A stretch of 64,000 bases of DNA from Thomasclavelia ramosa DSM 1402 (GTDB lineage: Bacteria; Bacillota_I; Bacilli_A; Erysipelotrichales; Coprobacillaceae), in contig NZ_CP036346.1 of assembly GCF_014131695.1 (NCBI RefSeq), forward strand, positions 2,914,001 through 2,978,000. Reading direction: 5' to 3'. Shown piece by piece: positions 48,360 through 60,425 of this stretch. A program made the translations under genes and the position numbers. The notes under the pieces are model-generated. The model ran no database searches. It worked only from the letters and a program-made list of their open reading frames with translations, and was not told the DNA's origin. Every line of letters begins with the position of its first letter. Position 1 is the stretch's first letter.

Positions 48360-50051
48360 ATGAAAACTAAAACAAAATTATTAACTGGAGCAGCTCTTCT
48401 AGCTGGAGCTGGAGCAGTTGCAGCAAAGAAATACGCTGATAACAAAGATACAGTTAGAAAACCTGTTGAAATTACAAACCAACAATTTTATTTAATTGGT
48501 GGCGGGCTTGCCAGTATGGCCGCGGCTGCCTATTTGATTCAAGACGGTCATGTTGATGGTAAAAATATTCATATTTTTGAAGGCATGAAAATTCTTGGTG
48601 GTAGTAATGATGGTGCCGGATCAATTAAAGATGGATTTGTTTGTCGTGGCGGACGAATGTTAAATGAAGAAACTTATGAGAATTTTTGGGAATTATTCGA
48701 TCGAATTCCTTCACTTGACCATCCTGGTCAAAGCGTAACTAAAGAAATACTAGATTTTGATCATTTACATCCAACTGAAGCTCGGGCACGTTTAATTGAT
48801 CGTCATGGAAAAATTCTTGACGTTAAGTCAATGGGCTTTGATAATAACGATCGCTTAACTTTAGGAAAATTAATGATTACTCCTGAATCTAAACTTGATG
48901 ATATTACGATTGAACAATGGTTTAAAGATGCACCTCATTTCTTTACAACTAACTTCTGGTATATGTGGCAAACAACTTTTGCCTTTCAAAAATGGTCAAG
49001 TGTTTTTGAATTAAAACGCTATATGAACCGCATGATTTTTGAATTCCCACGTATCGAAACATTAGCCGGCGTAACAAGAACACCATATAATCAATTTGAG
49101 TCAGTTATTTTACCAATCAAGAAATACTTAGATAGTCATCATGTCAACTTTGTAACAAACGCTACTGTTACAGATATTGATTTTAAAGATGATGATACTA
49201 TTACTGTTAAAGTGCTTTACTTAAATAAAGATGGCAAAGATGAAAAAATCATTCTCAATGATAATGACATTTGTATTATGACTAATGCATGTATGACTGA
49301 CAGTGCTACCTTAGGAGATTACAAAACTCCTGCTCCTAAACCTCTTGAAAAACCAATTTCTGGCGAACTCTGGTATAAGGTTGCCCAAAAGAAACCAAAC
49401 CTCGGTAATCCTGAGCCATTCTTTGGTAACATTAAAGAAACAAACTGGGAGAGTATTACTGTGACATTTAAAGGAAATAAATTCCTTAAAATAATTGAGG
49501 AATTCTCAACTAACATCCCTGGTAGTGGTGCTTTAATGACCTTTAAAGACTCATCATGGCTAATGTCGATGGTCGTTGCAGCCCAACCGCATTTCAAAGC
49601 ACAAGATGCTAACACTACAATTTTTTGGGCTTACGGCTTATACACTGATCGTTTAGGCGACTATATTAAAAAACCAATGAAAGATTGTACTGGAGAAGAA
49701 ATTTTTGATGAATTACTATATCATCTTCATTTAATTGATCGTAAAGAGGAAATTAAAAAAGACATCATCAATGTCATTCCATGTATGATGCCATATGTAG
49801 ATGCCCAGTTCCAGCCTCGAAAAATGAGCGATCGACCTCATGTTGTTCCCAAAGGATCTACTAACTTTGCGATGATTTCTCAATTTGTAGAAATCCCTGA
49901 GGATATGGTCTTTACCGAAGAATATTCTGTAAGAGCCGCAAGAATTGCAGTTTATACATTACTAGGAATCAATAAACCAATCTGTAAGGTCACACCATAT
50001 AATAAAGATCCTAAAGTCTTGAAAAAAGCTTTAGAAACCGCTTATCGCTAG
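48360..50051 (+). CDS. ohyA: Oleate hydratase (FAD-dependent) with hydrophobic N-terminus
   Basis: A 563-residue oleate hydratase (MCRA family) from ATG 48360 with GAAGGAT before it. It adds water to the cis-9 double bond of oleic or linoleic acid, which detoxifies these fatty acids in gut bacteria. FAD motifs YLIGGGLASMAAAAYLIQDG, GGSNDGAGS and RGGRMLNEETYENFWELF (with the family's catalytic acid region) are intact, as are TFAFQKWSSVFELKRYM and PYVDAQFQPR. Residues 7-23 are a hydrophobic, alanine-rich stretch not usual in this family, perhaps a membrane anchor. The TetR gene upstream is its likely regulator. A terminator overlaps the 3' end. Confidence 0.95.
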   Translation: MKTKTKLLTGAALLAGAGAVAAKKYADNKDTVRKPVEITNQQFYLIGGGLASMAAAAYLIQDGHVDGKNIHIFEGMKILGGSNDGAGSIKDGFVCRGGRMLNEETYENFWELFDRIPSLDHPGQSVTKEILDFDHLHPTEARARLIDRHGKILDVKSMGFDNNDRLTLGKLMITPESKLDDITIEQWFKDAPHFFTTNFWYMWQTTFAFQKWSSVFELKRYMNRMIFEFPRIETLAGVTRTPYNQFESVILPIKKYLDSHHVNFVTNATVTDIDFKDDDTITVKVLYLNKDGKDEKIILNDNDICIMTNACMTDSATLGDYKTPAPKPLEKPISGELWYKVAQKKPNLGNPEPFFGNIKETNWESITVTFKGNKFLKIIEEFSTNIPGSGALMTFKDSSWLMSMVVAAQPHFKAQDANTTIFWAYGLYTDRLGDYIKKPMKDCTGEEIFDELLYHLHLIDRKEEIKKDIINVIPCMMPYVDAQFQPRKMSDRPHVVPKGSTNFAMISQFVEIPEDMVFTEEYSVRAARIAVYTLLGINKPICKVTPYNKDPKVLKKALETAYR

Positions 50052-50065
50052 CGGTTTCTTTTTTT
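50034..50065 (+). terminator. ohyA terminator overlapping the stop codon
   Basis: GAAACCGCT-(7 nt)-AGCGGTTTC and seven T. The upstream arm encodes the last residues (ETAYR) and the stop codon is in the loop and downstream arm. Confidence 0.85.
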
Positions 50066-50180
50066 ATTTTTGTTTCTTTTTGCGATAAATCAATACTCCT
50101 GCGATAACAACGATAGCAATTACCATAATTACTATGTATGGTGTAATATTTGTATTATCACCCGTTAACACTACATTCAT
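50064..50180 (-). CDS. 38-residue membrane peptide resembling a sorting-signal tail
   Basis: A small frame starting ATG 50180 after a strong GGGGGA site and 21 bp past the stop of the neighbouring gene. It encodes MNVVLTGDNTNITPY, a single hydrophobic helix IVIMVIAIVVIAGVLIY and the basic end RKKKQK. TGDN followed by a helix and basic tail is how LPxTG cell-wall sorting signals end, but here there is no protein in front of it. It could be a gene relic, a small membrane protein or a modulator of the gene beside it. No homologue is recognised. Confidence 0.55.
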   Translation of the reverse strand: MNVVLTGDNTNITPYIVIMVIAIVVIAGVLIYRKKKQK

Positions 50181-50201
50181 TTATATTCCCCCTTTTCCTC
50201 A

Positions 50202-50705
50202 TTACGCTTTAACATAGCGATCTTTTTTTCGCATTTCTTCAACTTGAAATTGTTTTTTAATTTTCTCAAGGTTAATTGCAAAATATTTTTCAATCGCCCA
50301 ACGATCATCCATTGAAATAATCTCCAATAAATTCATCGGATCATATACATAGATATGTAATTCTGCAAATTTCTTTATCAATGATACAACCCCTCGAAAA
50401 CTTCTAAATTCTAAAGTAAATAATGAACCATCATGAAAATAAATATTTAAATCAATTTGATAAATTGTCGCACGATTAATAGTGATTCGTGTTGCTGCAC
50501 CTGTGGATAAAGTCATCTTTACTTTTTCAATCTCATTAAAATAAACGCTCCTATCTTTAGCATTTAGATGATTAACCGGCATTAATACAAAACGCTCATT
50601 CTCCACAATCACCTTGAATAATCCAAGAATACTACTACCGTTTTTTGTTAACCTGTCAATTTGCTGATCATCATAATCATAGACACATTTGTATACGTTT
50701 TGCAT
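50202..50705 (-). CDS. Unknown 167-residue protein
   Basis: Not recognised. A soluble-looking protein rich in beta-type segments (SVYFNEIEKVKMTLSTGAATRITINRATIYQ) with a basic helical end (NLEKIKKQFQVEEMRKKDRYVKA). A PH-like or GRAM-like fold, as in several Firmicute proteins of unknown function, would fit the pattern but is a guess. The start ATG has GGAGGC a few bases before it. The 38-residue membrane peptide gene follows 21 bp downstream on the same strand, so the two are probably one transcript. Confidence 0.7.
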   Translation of the reverse strand: MQNVYKCVYDYDDQQIDRLTKNGSSILGLFKVIVENERFVLMPVNHLNAKDRSVYFNEIEKVKMTLSTGAATRITINRATIYQIDLNIYFHDGSLFTLEFRSFRGVVSLIKKFAELHIYVYDPMNLLEIISMDDRWAIEKYFAINLEKIKKQFQVEEMRKKDRYVKA

Positions 50706-50799
50706 TGTCTTGCCTCCTTATAACCTTATCCTATATTTCAATTATTACACTTGATATTTAGATTTTCAATGCATATTATAATAAATACTTTTAAAAAAC

Positions 50800-50827
50800 A
50801 AAAAGATAGTAATTAAAAATTACTACC
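50800..50827 (-). terminator. Terminator of the ilv-leu operon
   Basis: A 10-bp stem (50805-50814 with 50818-50827) followed by a T-rich stretch on the minus strand. Its first arm begins at the last base of the ilvB stop codon. Confidence 0.8.
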
Positions 50828-52509
50828 TATTGTTTATTCTTTAAATCAGTATCGTCAAAAGCTTCCGCAATTGCACCACCTGGAGCAACCATCGGGAATA
50901 CTTTATCATCTTTACCAATCATACATTCAATCACTACAGGACCGTCATGCTCCATTGCAATTTTGATTGCTGAAGCAACTTCTTCTTTAGTTGTAACTTT
51001 AATTGCTTTACAACCTAAACCTTCAGCAACTTTACAAAAATCAACTTTATCTTCGAGAATTGTGTTGGAATAACGTTGTCCATAGAACAATGTTTGCCAT
51101 TGACGAACCATTCCTAAAACTTGATTATTCATAACGACTTGAATTACTGGAATATTATAACGGCTTAGAGTTGCTAATTCATTTAAATTCATTCTAAAAC
51201 ATCCGTCTCCAGCAATATTAAAGACAGTTTGGTGGGGATTAGCTAATTTTGCTCCCATTGCTGCTCCTAAACCAAATCCCATGGTTCCAGCACCACCTGA
51301 AGAAATAAATTGACGAGGGCGACGATAATTAAAGTATTGAGCCGCCCACATTTGATGTTGTCCAACATCAGTACAAATTATTGCTTCACTATTAGTGAGA
51401 TAATCAATTTGTTCAATTACATAAGGACCTGTTAAACCTTCATCATCATAACTTAAAGGATAACGTTCTTTTAAATCACGAATTTCTTTTAACCATTGAG
51501 GATGATTTTGACGTGTTAATTTTTCATTAAGTTCTTTAAGTACATTTTTAGCATCACCAACGATCCCTAAATCAACAACAACATTTTTATTAATTTCAGC
51601 AGCATCAACATCAATATGAATAATCTTTGCATCTTTAGCAAAACGATTTGTATCTCCAGTAACTCGATCAGAGAACCGAGCCCCTACAACAATCAATAAA
51701 TCACATTGACTAACCCCAAAATTTGAGGCTTTTGTTCCATGCATCCCTAACATTCCAGTATAACGAGGACGGGTATTATCATATGCGCCTTTACCCATTA
51801 AAGAATCCGTAACAGGAGCATCAATTTTTTCTGCAAATTCTTTCAATTCGCTGGCCGCATCACTAGCGATTGCCCCACCACCAACAAAAATAAATGGTTT
51901 TTCACTTGCTTCAATCATCTTGATAGCTTGATCTAATTCTTGAGCACCATAAGTATATTTACGTGGTTCGATCACTTCTGGAACAATTGGCTCAAAATCA
52001 AATTTAGCCGCTGTAACATCCTTAGTTATATCCACTAATACCGGCCCAGGACGACCTTCGCTCGCAATATGAAAGGCTTTACGGATCGTTGGTGCCAAAT
52101 CTTTAATATCTTTAACAATAAAATTATGTTTAGTAATTGGCATAGTAACTCCAGCGATATCAATTTCTTGGAAGCTGTCACGCCCAAGCAGCGATACTGC
52201 AACATTAGCAGTAATTGCAACTAATGGTGTTGAATCCATGTAAGCCGTAGCAATCCCTGTAACCAGATTCGTAGCTCCCGGCCCAGAAGTCGCCATACAC
52301 ACTCCAACCTTTCCTGTTGAGCGCGCATAGCCGTCAGCAGCATGGGCCGCACCTTGTTCGTGAGATGTTAAGATATGATGAATCTTATCTTGATATTGGT
52401 ATAAAGCATCATAAATATTTAGAATTGTTCCACCTGGATAACCAAACACTGTATCAACACCTTGTTCAATTAAACATTCAGCAACAATTTGGGAACCTGT
52501 TAATAACAT
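50827..52509 (-). CDS. ilvB: Acetolactate synthase large subunit
   Basis: AHAS large subunit, 560 residues, joins two pyruvates (or pyruvate and 2-ketobutyrate), the first common step to Val, Leu and Ile. The ThDP-activating Glu lies in TSHEQGAAHAADGYAR, the FAD region in the middle domain, and the ThDP/Mg motif in AGDGCFRMNLNELATLSRYN. Last gene of the operon. Its regulatory partner ilvN is near the front, six genes away, an unusual split of a pair that is normally adjacent. Confidence 0.97.
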   Translation of the reverse strand: MLLTGSQIVAECLIEQGVDTVFGYPGGTILNIYDALYQYQDKIHHILTSHEQGAAHAADGYARSTGKVGVCMATSGPGATNLVTGIATAYMDSTPLVAITANVAVSLLGRDSFQEIDIAGVTMPITKHNFIVKDIKDLAPTIRKAFHIASEGRPGPVLVDITKDVTAAKFDFEPIVPEVIEPRKYTYGAQELDQAIKMIEASEKPFIFVGGGAIASDAASELKEFAEKIDAPVTDSLMGKGAYDNTRPRYTGMLGMHGTKASNFGVSQCDLLIVVGARFSDRVTGDTNRFAKDAKIIHIDVDAAEINKNVVVDLGIVGDAKNVLKELNEKLTRQNHPQWLKEIRDLKERYPLSYDDEGLTGPYVIEQIDYLTNSEAIICTDVGQHQMWAAQYFNYRRPRQFISSGGAGTMGFGLGAAMGAKLANPHQTVFNIAGDGCFRMNLNELATLSRYNIPVIQVVMNNQVLGMVRQWQTLFYGQRYSNTILEDKVDFCKVAEGLGCKAIKVTTKEEVASAIKIAMEHDGPVVIECMIGKDDKVFPMVAPGGAIAEAFDDTDLKNKQ

Positions 52510-52523
52510 TTAAATACCTCCCT

Positions 52524-54197
52524 CTACTTATTTTTTTGTACTTCTAAAATAGCACCACGATCACCTGAAGTTACCATTGCCGCATATCTCGCTAGGTAAC
52601 CAGTCGTTACTTTTGGTTCTCTTGGCTGCCATTTAGCTTTACGTTTTGCCATTTCTTCATCAGAAATTTTTAAATTGATTTTATATTCAGGAATATTAAT
52701 TTCTATAATATCGCCTTCTTCAACTAAAGCAATCGGTCCACCTACTGCCGCTTCAGGTGAAACATGTCCAATCGAAGCTCCACGAGATGCCCCTGAGAAT
52801 CGACCATCAGTAATTAAGGCTACTGTTGATCCTAAGCCCATTCCGGCAATTGCAGAGGTTGGATTCAACATTTCGCGCATTCCAGGCCCACCCTTAGGTC
52901 CTTCGTAACGAATCACAACAACGTCTCCCGCTACGATCTTACCACCTTTAATTGCTTCAATCGCATCTTCTTCACAATCAAAGACCCTTGCAGGACCACT
53001 ATGTTCCATCATTTCCGGCACAACTGCTGAGCGTTTTACTACACTACCATCAGGCGCTAAATTTCCCGATAAAACAGCTAATCCGCCTGTTTTACTATAT
53101 GGATTTTCAATTGTTCGAATTACTTCAGGATCAAAGTTAACTGCATCTTTAATATTTTCACCTACTGTTTTACCAGTAACAGTCATACAATCAAGATTCA
53201 ATAAATTTAATTTACTGATTTCTTTCATTACTGCATAAATACCGCCTGCTTCGTTCAAGTCTTCCATATAAGTAGGTCCAGCTGGCGCCAAATGGCAAAG
53301 ATTAGGTGTTTTTTCACTTATTTCATTAGCAAACTTTATATTGAAATCAAAACCAATTTCATGAGCAATAGCTGGCAAATGTAACATTGAATTAGTTGAA
53401 CATCCCAACGCCATATCCATCGTTAAAGCATTCATCATTGATTCTTTAGTGATAATATCACGAGGACGAATGTCTTTCTTTAACAATTCCATAATTTGCA
53501 TTCCCGCATGTTTAGCTAATTTAATTCTTTCAGAATAGACAGCAGGAATAGTCCCATTCCCACGAAGCCCCATTCCTAACACTTCAGTCAGACAGTTCAT
53601 TGAATTAGCCGTATACATCCCAGAACATGAACCACATGTTGGACAAGCATGATTTTCATAATAACGAACTTCTTCCTCATCAATTTTACCTGCACTATAG
53701 CTTCCTACCGCTTCAAACATTGATGATAAACTAGTTTTTTTACCATGTACGCGTCCAGCTAACATTGGCCCCCCAGAAACAAAGATAGTTGGTATATTGA
53801 TCCTTGCAGCCGCCATCAATAATCCTGGTACATTTTTATCGCAGTTGGGTACCATAACTAAAGCATCAAATTGATGAGCTAAAGCCATTGCTTCAGTACT
53901 ATCAGCAATTAAATCTCTAGTTACTAACGAATACTTCATTCCAATATGTCCCATAGCAATTCCATCACATACCGCAATAGCCGGGAATTCTCTAGGTACT
54001 CCACCCGCTAGGGCTACTCCCATTTTTACTGATTCAACGATTTTATCAAGATTCATATGTCCAGGGACAATTTCATTATATGAACTAACAATTCCAATTA
54101 ACGGTTTATCCATCTCTTCTTCAGTTAAACCTAAAGCATTAAATAATGATCGATGTGGTGCCTGCTGCATCCCTTTTTTTACATTATCACTTTTCAT
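52524..54197 (-). CDS. ilvD: Dihydroxy-acid dehydratase
   Basis: DHAD, 557 residues, dehydrates 2,3-dihydroxy-isovalerate (and the Ile analogue) to the keto acid with an Fe-S cluster. Cluster cysteines are in CDKNVPG and [19 protein letters not shown]; the end [18 protein letters not shown] is typical. Spacing to leuB is 12 bp and to ilvB 14 bp, so it is internal to the operon. Confidence 0.97.
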   Translation of the reverse strand: MKSDNVKKGMQQAPHRSLFNALGLTEEEMDKPLIGIVSSYNEIVPGHMNLDKIVESVKMGVALAGGVPREFPAIAVCDGIAMGHIGMKYSLVTRDLIADSTEAMALAHQFDALVMVPNCDKNVPGLLMAAARINIPTIFVSGGPMLAGRVHGKKTSLSSMFEAVGSYSAGKIDEEEVRYYENHACPTCGSCSGMYTANSMNCLTEVLGMGLRGNGTIPAVYSERIKLAKHAGMQIMELLKKDIRPRDIITKESMMNALTMDMALGCSTNSMLHLPAIAHEIGFDFNIKFANEISEKTPNLCHLAPAGPTYMEDLNEAGGIYAVMKEISKLNLLNLDCMTVTGKTVGENIKDAVNFDPEVIRTIENPYSKTGGLAVLSGNLAPDGSVVKRSAVVPEMMEHSGPARVFDCEEDAIEAIKGGKIVAGDVVVIRYEGPKGGPGMREMLNPTSAIAGMGLGSTVALITDGRFSGASRGASIGHVSPEAAVGGPIALVEEGDIIEINIPEYKINLKISDEEMAKRKAKWQPREPKVTTGYLARYAAMVTSGDRGAILEVQKNK

Positions 54198-54209
54198 TTT
54201 CTATCCCCC

Positions 54210-55292
54210 TTATAAATTTGCAACAATTAAGTCACCCATTTCTTTAGTTCCTACTAAAGTTTTATTATCTGACATGATATCACTTGTTCGATATCCTTGT
54301 TGTAATACTTTTTCAATTGCATTTTCAATCACTTTCGCTTCATCATCTAGATCAAACGAATAACGAAGCATCATTGCAGCTGATAAAATAGTAGCAATTG
54401 GATTAGCAATATTTTTACCAGCAATATCAGGCGCACTACCATGACTTGGTTCGTACATTCCAAATTTATCAACACGTAGTGATGCACTTGCCAGCATCCC
54501 AATCGAACCTGTTACCATACTAGCTTCATCACTTAGAATATCCCCAAACATATTCTCCGTCAAAATAACATCAAATTGTTTTGGATCCTTTACCAGTTGC
54601 ATTGCACAGTTATCAACTAACATATGCTCCAGCACAACTTCAGGATAATCTTTTGCAACTTCACTTACAACTTTACGCCATAATCTTGAAGTATCAATAA
54701 CATTAGCTTTATCAACACTCGTGACTTTTTTATTACGTTTCATAGCAATATCAAACGCTCTTTTAGCAATTCTTCTAATTTCAGTCTCACTATAACTCAT
54801 TGCATCTCGAGCCACTAATTCACCATTTTCTTCTTTCGTTGAACGTTCACCAAAATATAACCCACCGGTAAGTTCACGCATGATCATCATGTCAAACCCA
54901 CCCTCAGTTAATTCTTCCTTCAAAGGACAAGCACCCTTTAATTCATCATATAAGACCGCCGGTCTTAAATTAGCAAACAATCCTAACTCTTTACGAATTT
55001 TCAATAACCCCGCTTCAGGACGAAGATTCGGTTCTAATTTATACCAAGGTGATGTTGTAGTATCACCACCAATTGACCCAAGTAAAACACTATCACTATT
55101 TTTAGCAATCGCCAACGCCTCATCAGTTAGAGGAACGCCATGAACATCGATTGAAGCACCACCCATTAAAATTTGAGTATAATTAAATTTATGATTATAT
55201 TTATCAGCGATAGCATCTAAAACTTTCATCGCTTCAGTTACAATTTCTGGTCCGATTCCATCACCTTTTATTACAGCAATATTTTTTTCCAT
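54210..55292 (-). CDS. leuB: 3-isopropylmalate dehydrogenase
   Basis: IPMDH, 360 residues, oxidises and decarboxylates 3-isopropylmalate with NAD. The signature [13 protein letters not shown], the [11 protein letters not shown] segment, [13 protein letters not shown] and the NAD-site [14 protein letters not shown] are intact. It follows leuD by 5 bp. Confidence 0.98.
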   Translation of the reverse strand: MEKNIAVIKGDGIGPEIVTEAMKVLDAIADKYNHKFNYTQILMGGASIDVHGVPLTDEALAIAKNSDSVLLGSIGGDTTTSPWYKLEPNLRPEAGLLKIRKELGLFANLRPAVLYDELKGACPLKEELTEGGFDMMIMRELTGGLYFGERSTKEENGELVARDAMSYSETEIRRIAKRAFDIAMKRNKKVTSVDKANVIDTSRLWRKVVSEVAKDYPEVVLEHMLVDNCAMQLVKDPKQFDVILTENMFGDILSDEASMVTGSIGMLASASLRVDKFGMYEPSHGSAPDIAGKNIANPIATILSAAMMLRYSFDLDDEAKVIENAIEKVLQQGYRTSDIMSDNKTLVGTKEMGDLIVANL

Positions 55293-55297
55293 TATCC

Positions 55298-55777
55298 TTA
55301 CCCCTTTTTACTATTAACATAGTTGACTAAACCATCTAATTCAATCATCTTTTGTAAGAACTCTGGGAAAGGTTGACTTTGATAAGTTTCACCTTTTGTA
55401 ATATTAGTAATTAAACCAGTGGTAAAATCTACTGTAACTTCATCACCTTGATTAATTCCTGCTACTGCTTCTGGACATTCCATGATTGGAAATCCAATAT
55501 TAATTGAATTACGATAGAAAATACGAGCAAAACTTTCTGCAATGACGCATTTAGTTCCTGCTGTTTTTAAACATAGAGGAGCATGTTCTCTTGAAGAACC
55601 GCAACCAAAATTTTTTCCAGCAACAATAATATCACCCGATTCAACCGTTTTAGCAAAATCAGGATCAATATCCACCATCGCATGACTAGCTAATTCTTTA
55701 GCATCAAATGAATTTAAATAACGTGCTGGAATAATTACATCCGTATCAACATTATCACCATATTTATATATTTTCAT
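55298..55777 (-). CDS. leuD: Isopropylmalate isomerase small subunit
   Basis: LeuD, 159 residues, the short form used in archaea and clostridia. [10 protein letters not shown] gives the swivelling-domain substrate loop. Its ATG overlaps the leuC stop by one base (TAATG), so the subunits are translationally coupled. Confidence 0.97.
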   Translation of the reverse strand: MKIYKYGDNVDTDVIIPARYLNSFDAKELASHAMVDIDPDFAKTVESGDIIVAGKNFGCGSSREHAPLCLKTAGTKCVIAESFARIFYRNSINIGFPIMECPEAVAGINQGDEVTVDFTTGLITNITKGETYQSQPFPEFLQKMIELDGLVNYVNSKKG

Positions 55778-57051
55778 TATTCTTCACCTACTTTTTCAGG
55801 ATTTGCAATATATCCCGCAATTGCACTTGCGGCTGCTACTTCTGGAGAAGCTAAGTAAATTAACGCTTCTGTGTCGCCCATTCGACCAACAAAATTGCGG
55901 TTAGTTGTAGAAACACACTTTTCACCTTTAGCCATAACTCCCATATGTCCACCCATACAAGGTCCACAGCTTGGGGTATTAAATGCACATCCAGCTTCAA
56001 CAAAAATTTCTGCTAAACCTTCATGAATACATTGAACAAAGATTTTCTGAGTCGCTGGAACAACCATTACACGAACATTTTTAGCTACTTGTTTTCCCTT
56101 AAGGATTGCTGCCGCTTTACGTAAATCAGACAAACGCCCATTCGTACATGAACCAATTACGACTTGATCGATCATAATCTTATCCATTGCTTCAATTTCA
56201 TCAATCGTATGCCCATTCCCTGGTAAATGTGGGAAAGCTACTGTTGGTCTAACTTTACCTAAATCTATTTCAATCACTTCATCATATTCAGCATCCTCAT
56301 CAGCTTCATAGACAGCATATTCTTTCACTGAGTGTTTTTCCATATAAGCAATCGTTTGCTCATCAACAGGAAAAATCCCGTTTTTAGCCCCAGCTTCAAT
56401 TGCCATATTACAAATCGTAAAACGATCATCCATTGTTAAGTGTTGAATTCCTTCACCAACAAATTCCATACTTTTATAACGGGCCCCATCAACTCCAATA
56501 CGAGTAATAATATCCAAAATAATATCTTTACCACTAACAAATTGACTAGGCTTTCCGGTTAAGACAAATTTGATTGCACTAGGCACTTTAAACCATAATT
56601 CACCAGTTGCCATTCCTGTTGCAATATCAGTAGTTCCAACACCAGTTGAAAAAGCTCCTAAAGCGCCATAAGTACATGTATGTGAATCAGCCCCAATGAT
56701 ACATTCACCAGCGACAACAATTCCTTTTTCTGGTAAAATTGCATGTTCAACCCCACATTTACCTTGTTCCATATGATGAGTTAAACATTGATCATTTGAA
56801 AAATCTAAAATTGCTTTAGAGTTTTCAGCCGACTTAATATCTTTATTTGGTGTAAAATGATCAGGAACTAAAATCACCTTATCTTTATCAAAGACTTTGT
56901 CAGCCATTTGATGAAAAATTGGTAATGCCATCGGTCCTGTGATGTCGTTAGCCATTACAACATCAAGTTTTGCTTCGATTAGCTGCCCCGCCACAACTGC
57001 GTCTAATCCTGCATGTTTTGCTAATATTTTTTGTGTCATTGTCATTGCCAC
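55777..57051 (-). CDS. leuC: Isopropylmalate isomerase large subunit
   Basis: LeuC, 424 residues, the short homoaconitase-like form. [4Fe-4S] cysteines lie in VIGSCTNGR and in [11 protein letters not shown]. The GTG start at 57051 has AAGGGGGA 8 nt before it; an ATG two codons later is possible. It works with LeuD to move the hydroxyl of 2-isopropylmalate. About 100 bp before it, two strong hairpins separate it from ilvC. Confidence 0.97.
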   Translation of the reverse strand: MAMTMTQKILAKHAGLDAVVAGQLIEAKLDVVMANDITGPMALPIFHQMADKVFDKDKVILVPDHFTPNKDIKSAENSKAILDFSNDQCLTHHMEQGKCGVEHAILPEKGIVVAGECIIGADSHTCTYGALGAFSTGVGTTDIATGMATGELWFKVPSAIKFVLTGKPSQFVSGKDIILDIITRIGVDGARYKSMEFVGEGIQHLTMDDRFTICNMAIEAGAKNGIFPVDEQTIAYMEKHSVKEYAVYEADEDAEYDEVIEIDLGKVRPTVAFPHLPGNGHTIDEIEAMDKIMIDQVVIGSCTNGRLSDLRKAAAILKGKQVAKNVRVMVVPATQKIFVQCIHEGLAEIFVEAGCAFNTPSCGPCMGGHMGVMAKGEKCVSTTNRNFVGRMGDTEALIYLASPEVAAASAIAGYIANPEKVGEE

Positions 57052-57084
57052 TTTTATATTCCCCCTTATCTTTACCTTTGTAGG

Positions 57085-57140
57085 TTGTAATTAGGGAGTA
57101 AGAAATTACTCCTTAATTACAACACACAAAAGTGTGTTGT
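57085..57140 (-). other. Two overlapping hairpins between ilvC and leuC
   Basis: One stem is 17 bp (57085-57101 with 57106-57122, one mismatch, 4-nt loop); the second is a perfect 9 bp (57119-57127 with 57132-57140, 4-nt loop). They share 57119-57122, so both cannot form fully at once. Neither has a proper T tract on the minus strand, so this is more likely a processing or stability site than a plain terminator. Confidence 0.7.
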
Positions 57141-57149
57141 TATAATAAA

Positions 57150-58696
<1,547 letters not shown>

Positions 58697-58713
58697 GTTC
58701 GGCTCCTTTCCAC

Positions 58714-60390
58714 TTATTTTAGCGTCTTATACAGACGATTCATTCCAGATATTATCGCTTTTACAGTTGCAGTTGTAATATTTGGATGAATCCCCACTCC
58801 GTATTCTTGTCTAGCACTTCCCTTAGCTCTTAAATAAACATAAGCCGCTGCTTTTGAGCTTGATCCTGAAGTTAATGCATGTTCACTATAATCTAATAAG
58901 TGTGAATGCATTTCTGGAAGTGAGTTTAAAGCATTTTTAACAGCATCGATTGGTCCATTACCATATCCTGTTAAAGTTGTAACTTCACCATGCGCCTCAA
59001 TCGTAATCTCAGCACGACGTTCAAACTCACTATCATCTTCACTTATATCAATCAGCTTTTGTTTAATAAAGCGATAAGGTTCATCAATATCTACATATTC
59101 TTCAATGAATGTATCGTAGACTCTTTCTGGAGAAACTTCTCCTTCTTCTTCACTTATATCTTGAATTACTTTAGCAAAATCTACTTGTAATCCTTTTGGT
59201 AAATGGAAACCATACATACTTTCCATTACATATGCTACACCACCTTTACCAGATTGTGAATTAATACGCACAATCGGTTCATATTGGCGGCCTAGATCAC
59301 TAGGATCAATCGGCAAATAAGGTACTTCCCAAATTTGACTGTCACGTTCATGCATTGCATGAGTTCCTTTATTAATTGCATCTTGGTGACTACCTGAAAA
59401 TGCGGTAAACACTAACTTTCCTACATATGGTTGACGAGGTGGGATTTCCATTTTCGTTACTTTTTCATAAACATGTTTTATATTATTGATATTGCTCATA
59501 TCTAGTTTTGGATCAATTCCTTGGGTAAACATATTTAAGGCTACTACGACAATATCAAGATTTCCTGTTCTTTCACCATTACCAAATAGTGTTCCTTCAA
59601 CACGATCAGCTCCTGCCATAATTCCTAATTCAGTAGCCGCTACACCACAACCACGATCATTGTGAGTATGCAACGATACAATGACACGATCACGATCACT
59701 AAAGTGAGTACACATCCATTCAATTTGATCAGCATACACATTAGGTGTTGCCATTTCTACTGTTGACGGTAAATTGATAATTACTTTATTATCTTTAGTA
59801 GCGCCCCATTCATCCATCACCGCTTCACAAACTTCTAAGGCATATTCCAGTTCAGTTCCAGTAAAACTTTCTGGTGAATATTCAAGAATTACTTCCCCAT
59901 CAAATTCTCTACTTAATTCTTTGACTAATTTAACACCATCGACTGCAATCTGTTTAATTTCTTCTTTACTTCGATTAAAGACGACATCACGTTGTAATAC
60001 TGAAGTTGAATTATAAACATGAACGATTGCTCTCTTTAATCCTTTTAATGATTCAAAAGTCTTTCTAATTAAATGTTCACGTGCTTGAGTTAGAACTTGA
60101 ACAGTCACATCATCAGGAATTAAATTTTCATCAATCAAAATTCTTAAAAAATCATATTCAATTTGACTAGAAGAAGGAAAACCAACTTCTATTTCTTTAA
60201 ACCCCATATCAACTAAAAGTTGAAACATTTCGACTTTTTCTTCGATTTTCATAGGGGTAATCAACGCCTGATTGCCATCACGTAAATCTACAGAGACCCA
60301 AGTTGGCGCTTTTTCAATTTGTTTATCCGGCCAAGTACGTTCTTTAAAGTTGATTGGTTCAAATCTCTTATACTTTTGATAATTCATCAT
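58714..60390 (-). CDS. leuA: 2-isopropylmalate synthase (type 2)
   Basis: IPMS, about 558 residues, condenses acetyl-CoA with 2-ketoisovalerate, the first Leu-specific step. The start is the ATG near 60390 after GGGAGGAAG; an earlier in-frame GTG lies inside the terminator. It has the FKERTWPDKQIEKAPTW block of the longer actinobacterial/yeast-like LeuA group, the HMGL-like catalytic VDLRDGNQA and SLHTHNDRGCG, and a C-terminal leucine-sensing domain (about 430-558). First gene of the operon, behind the T-box. Confidence 0.97.
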   Translation of the reverse strand: MMNYQKYKRFEPINFKERTWPDKQIEKAPTWVSVDLRDGNQALITPMKIEEKVEMFQLLVDMGFKEIEVGFPSSSQIEYDFLRILIDENLIPDDVTVQVLTQAREHLIRKTFESLKGLKRAIVHVYNSTSVLQRDVVFNRSKEEIKQIAVDGVKLVKELSREFDGEVILEYSPESFTGTELEYALEVCEAVMDEWGATKDNKVIINLPSTVEMATPNVYADQIEWMCTHFSDRDRVIVSLHTHNDRGCGVAATELGIMAGADRVEGTLFGNGERTGNLDIVVVALNMFTQGIDPKLDMSNINNIKHVYEKVTKMEIPPRQPYVGKLVFTAFSGSHQDAINKGTHAMHERDSQIWEVPYLPIDPSDLGRQYEPIVRINSQSGKGGVAYVMESMYGFHLPKGLQVDFAKVIQDISEEEGEVSPERVYDTFIEEYVDIDEPYRFIKQKLIDISEDDSEFERRAEITIEAHGEVTTLTGYGNGPIDAVKNALNSLPEMHSHLLDYSEHALTSGSSSKAAAYVYLRAKGSARQEYGVGIHPNITTATVKAIISGMNRLYKTLK

Positions 60391-60425
60391 TTTTTCTTCC
60401 TCCCTTTTGCATAATAAATACTTAT

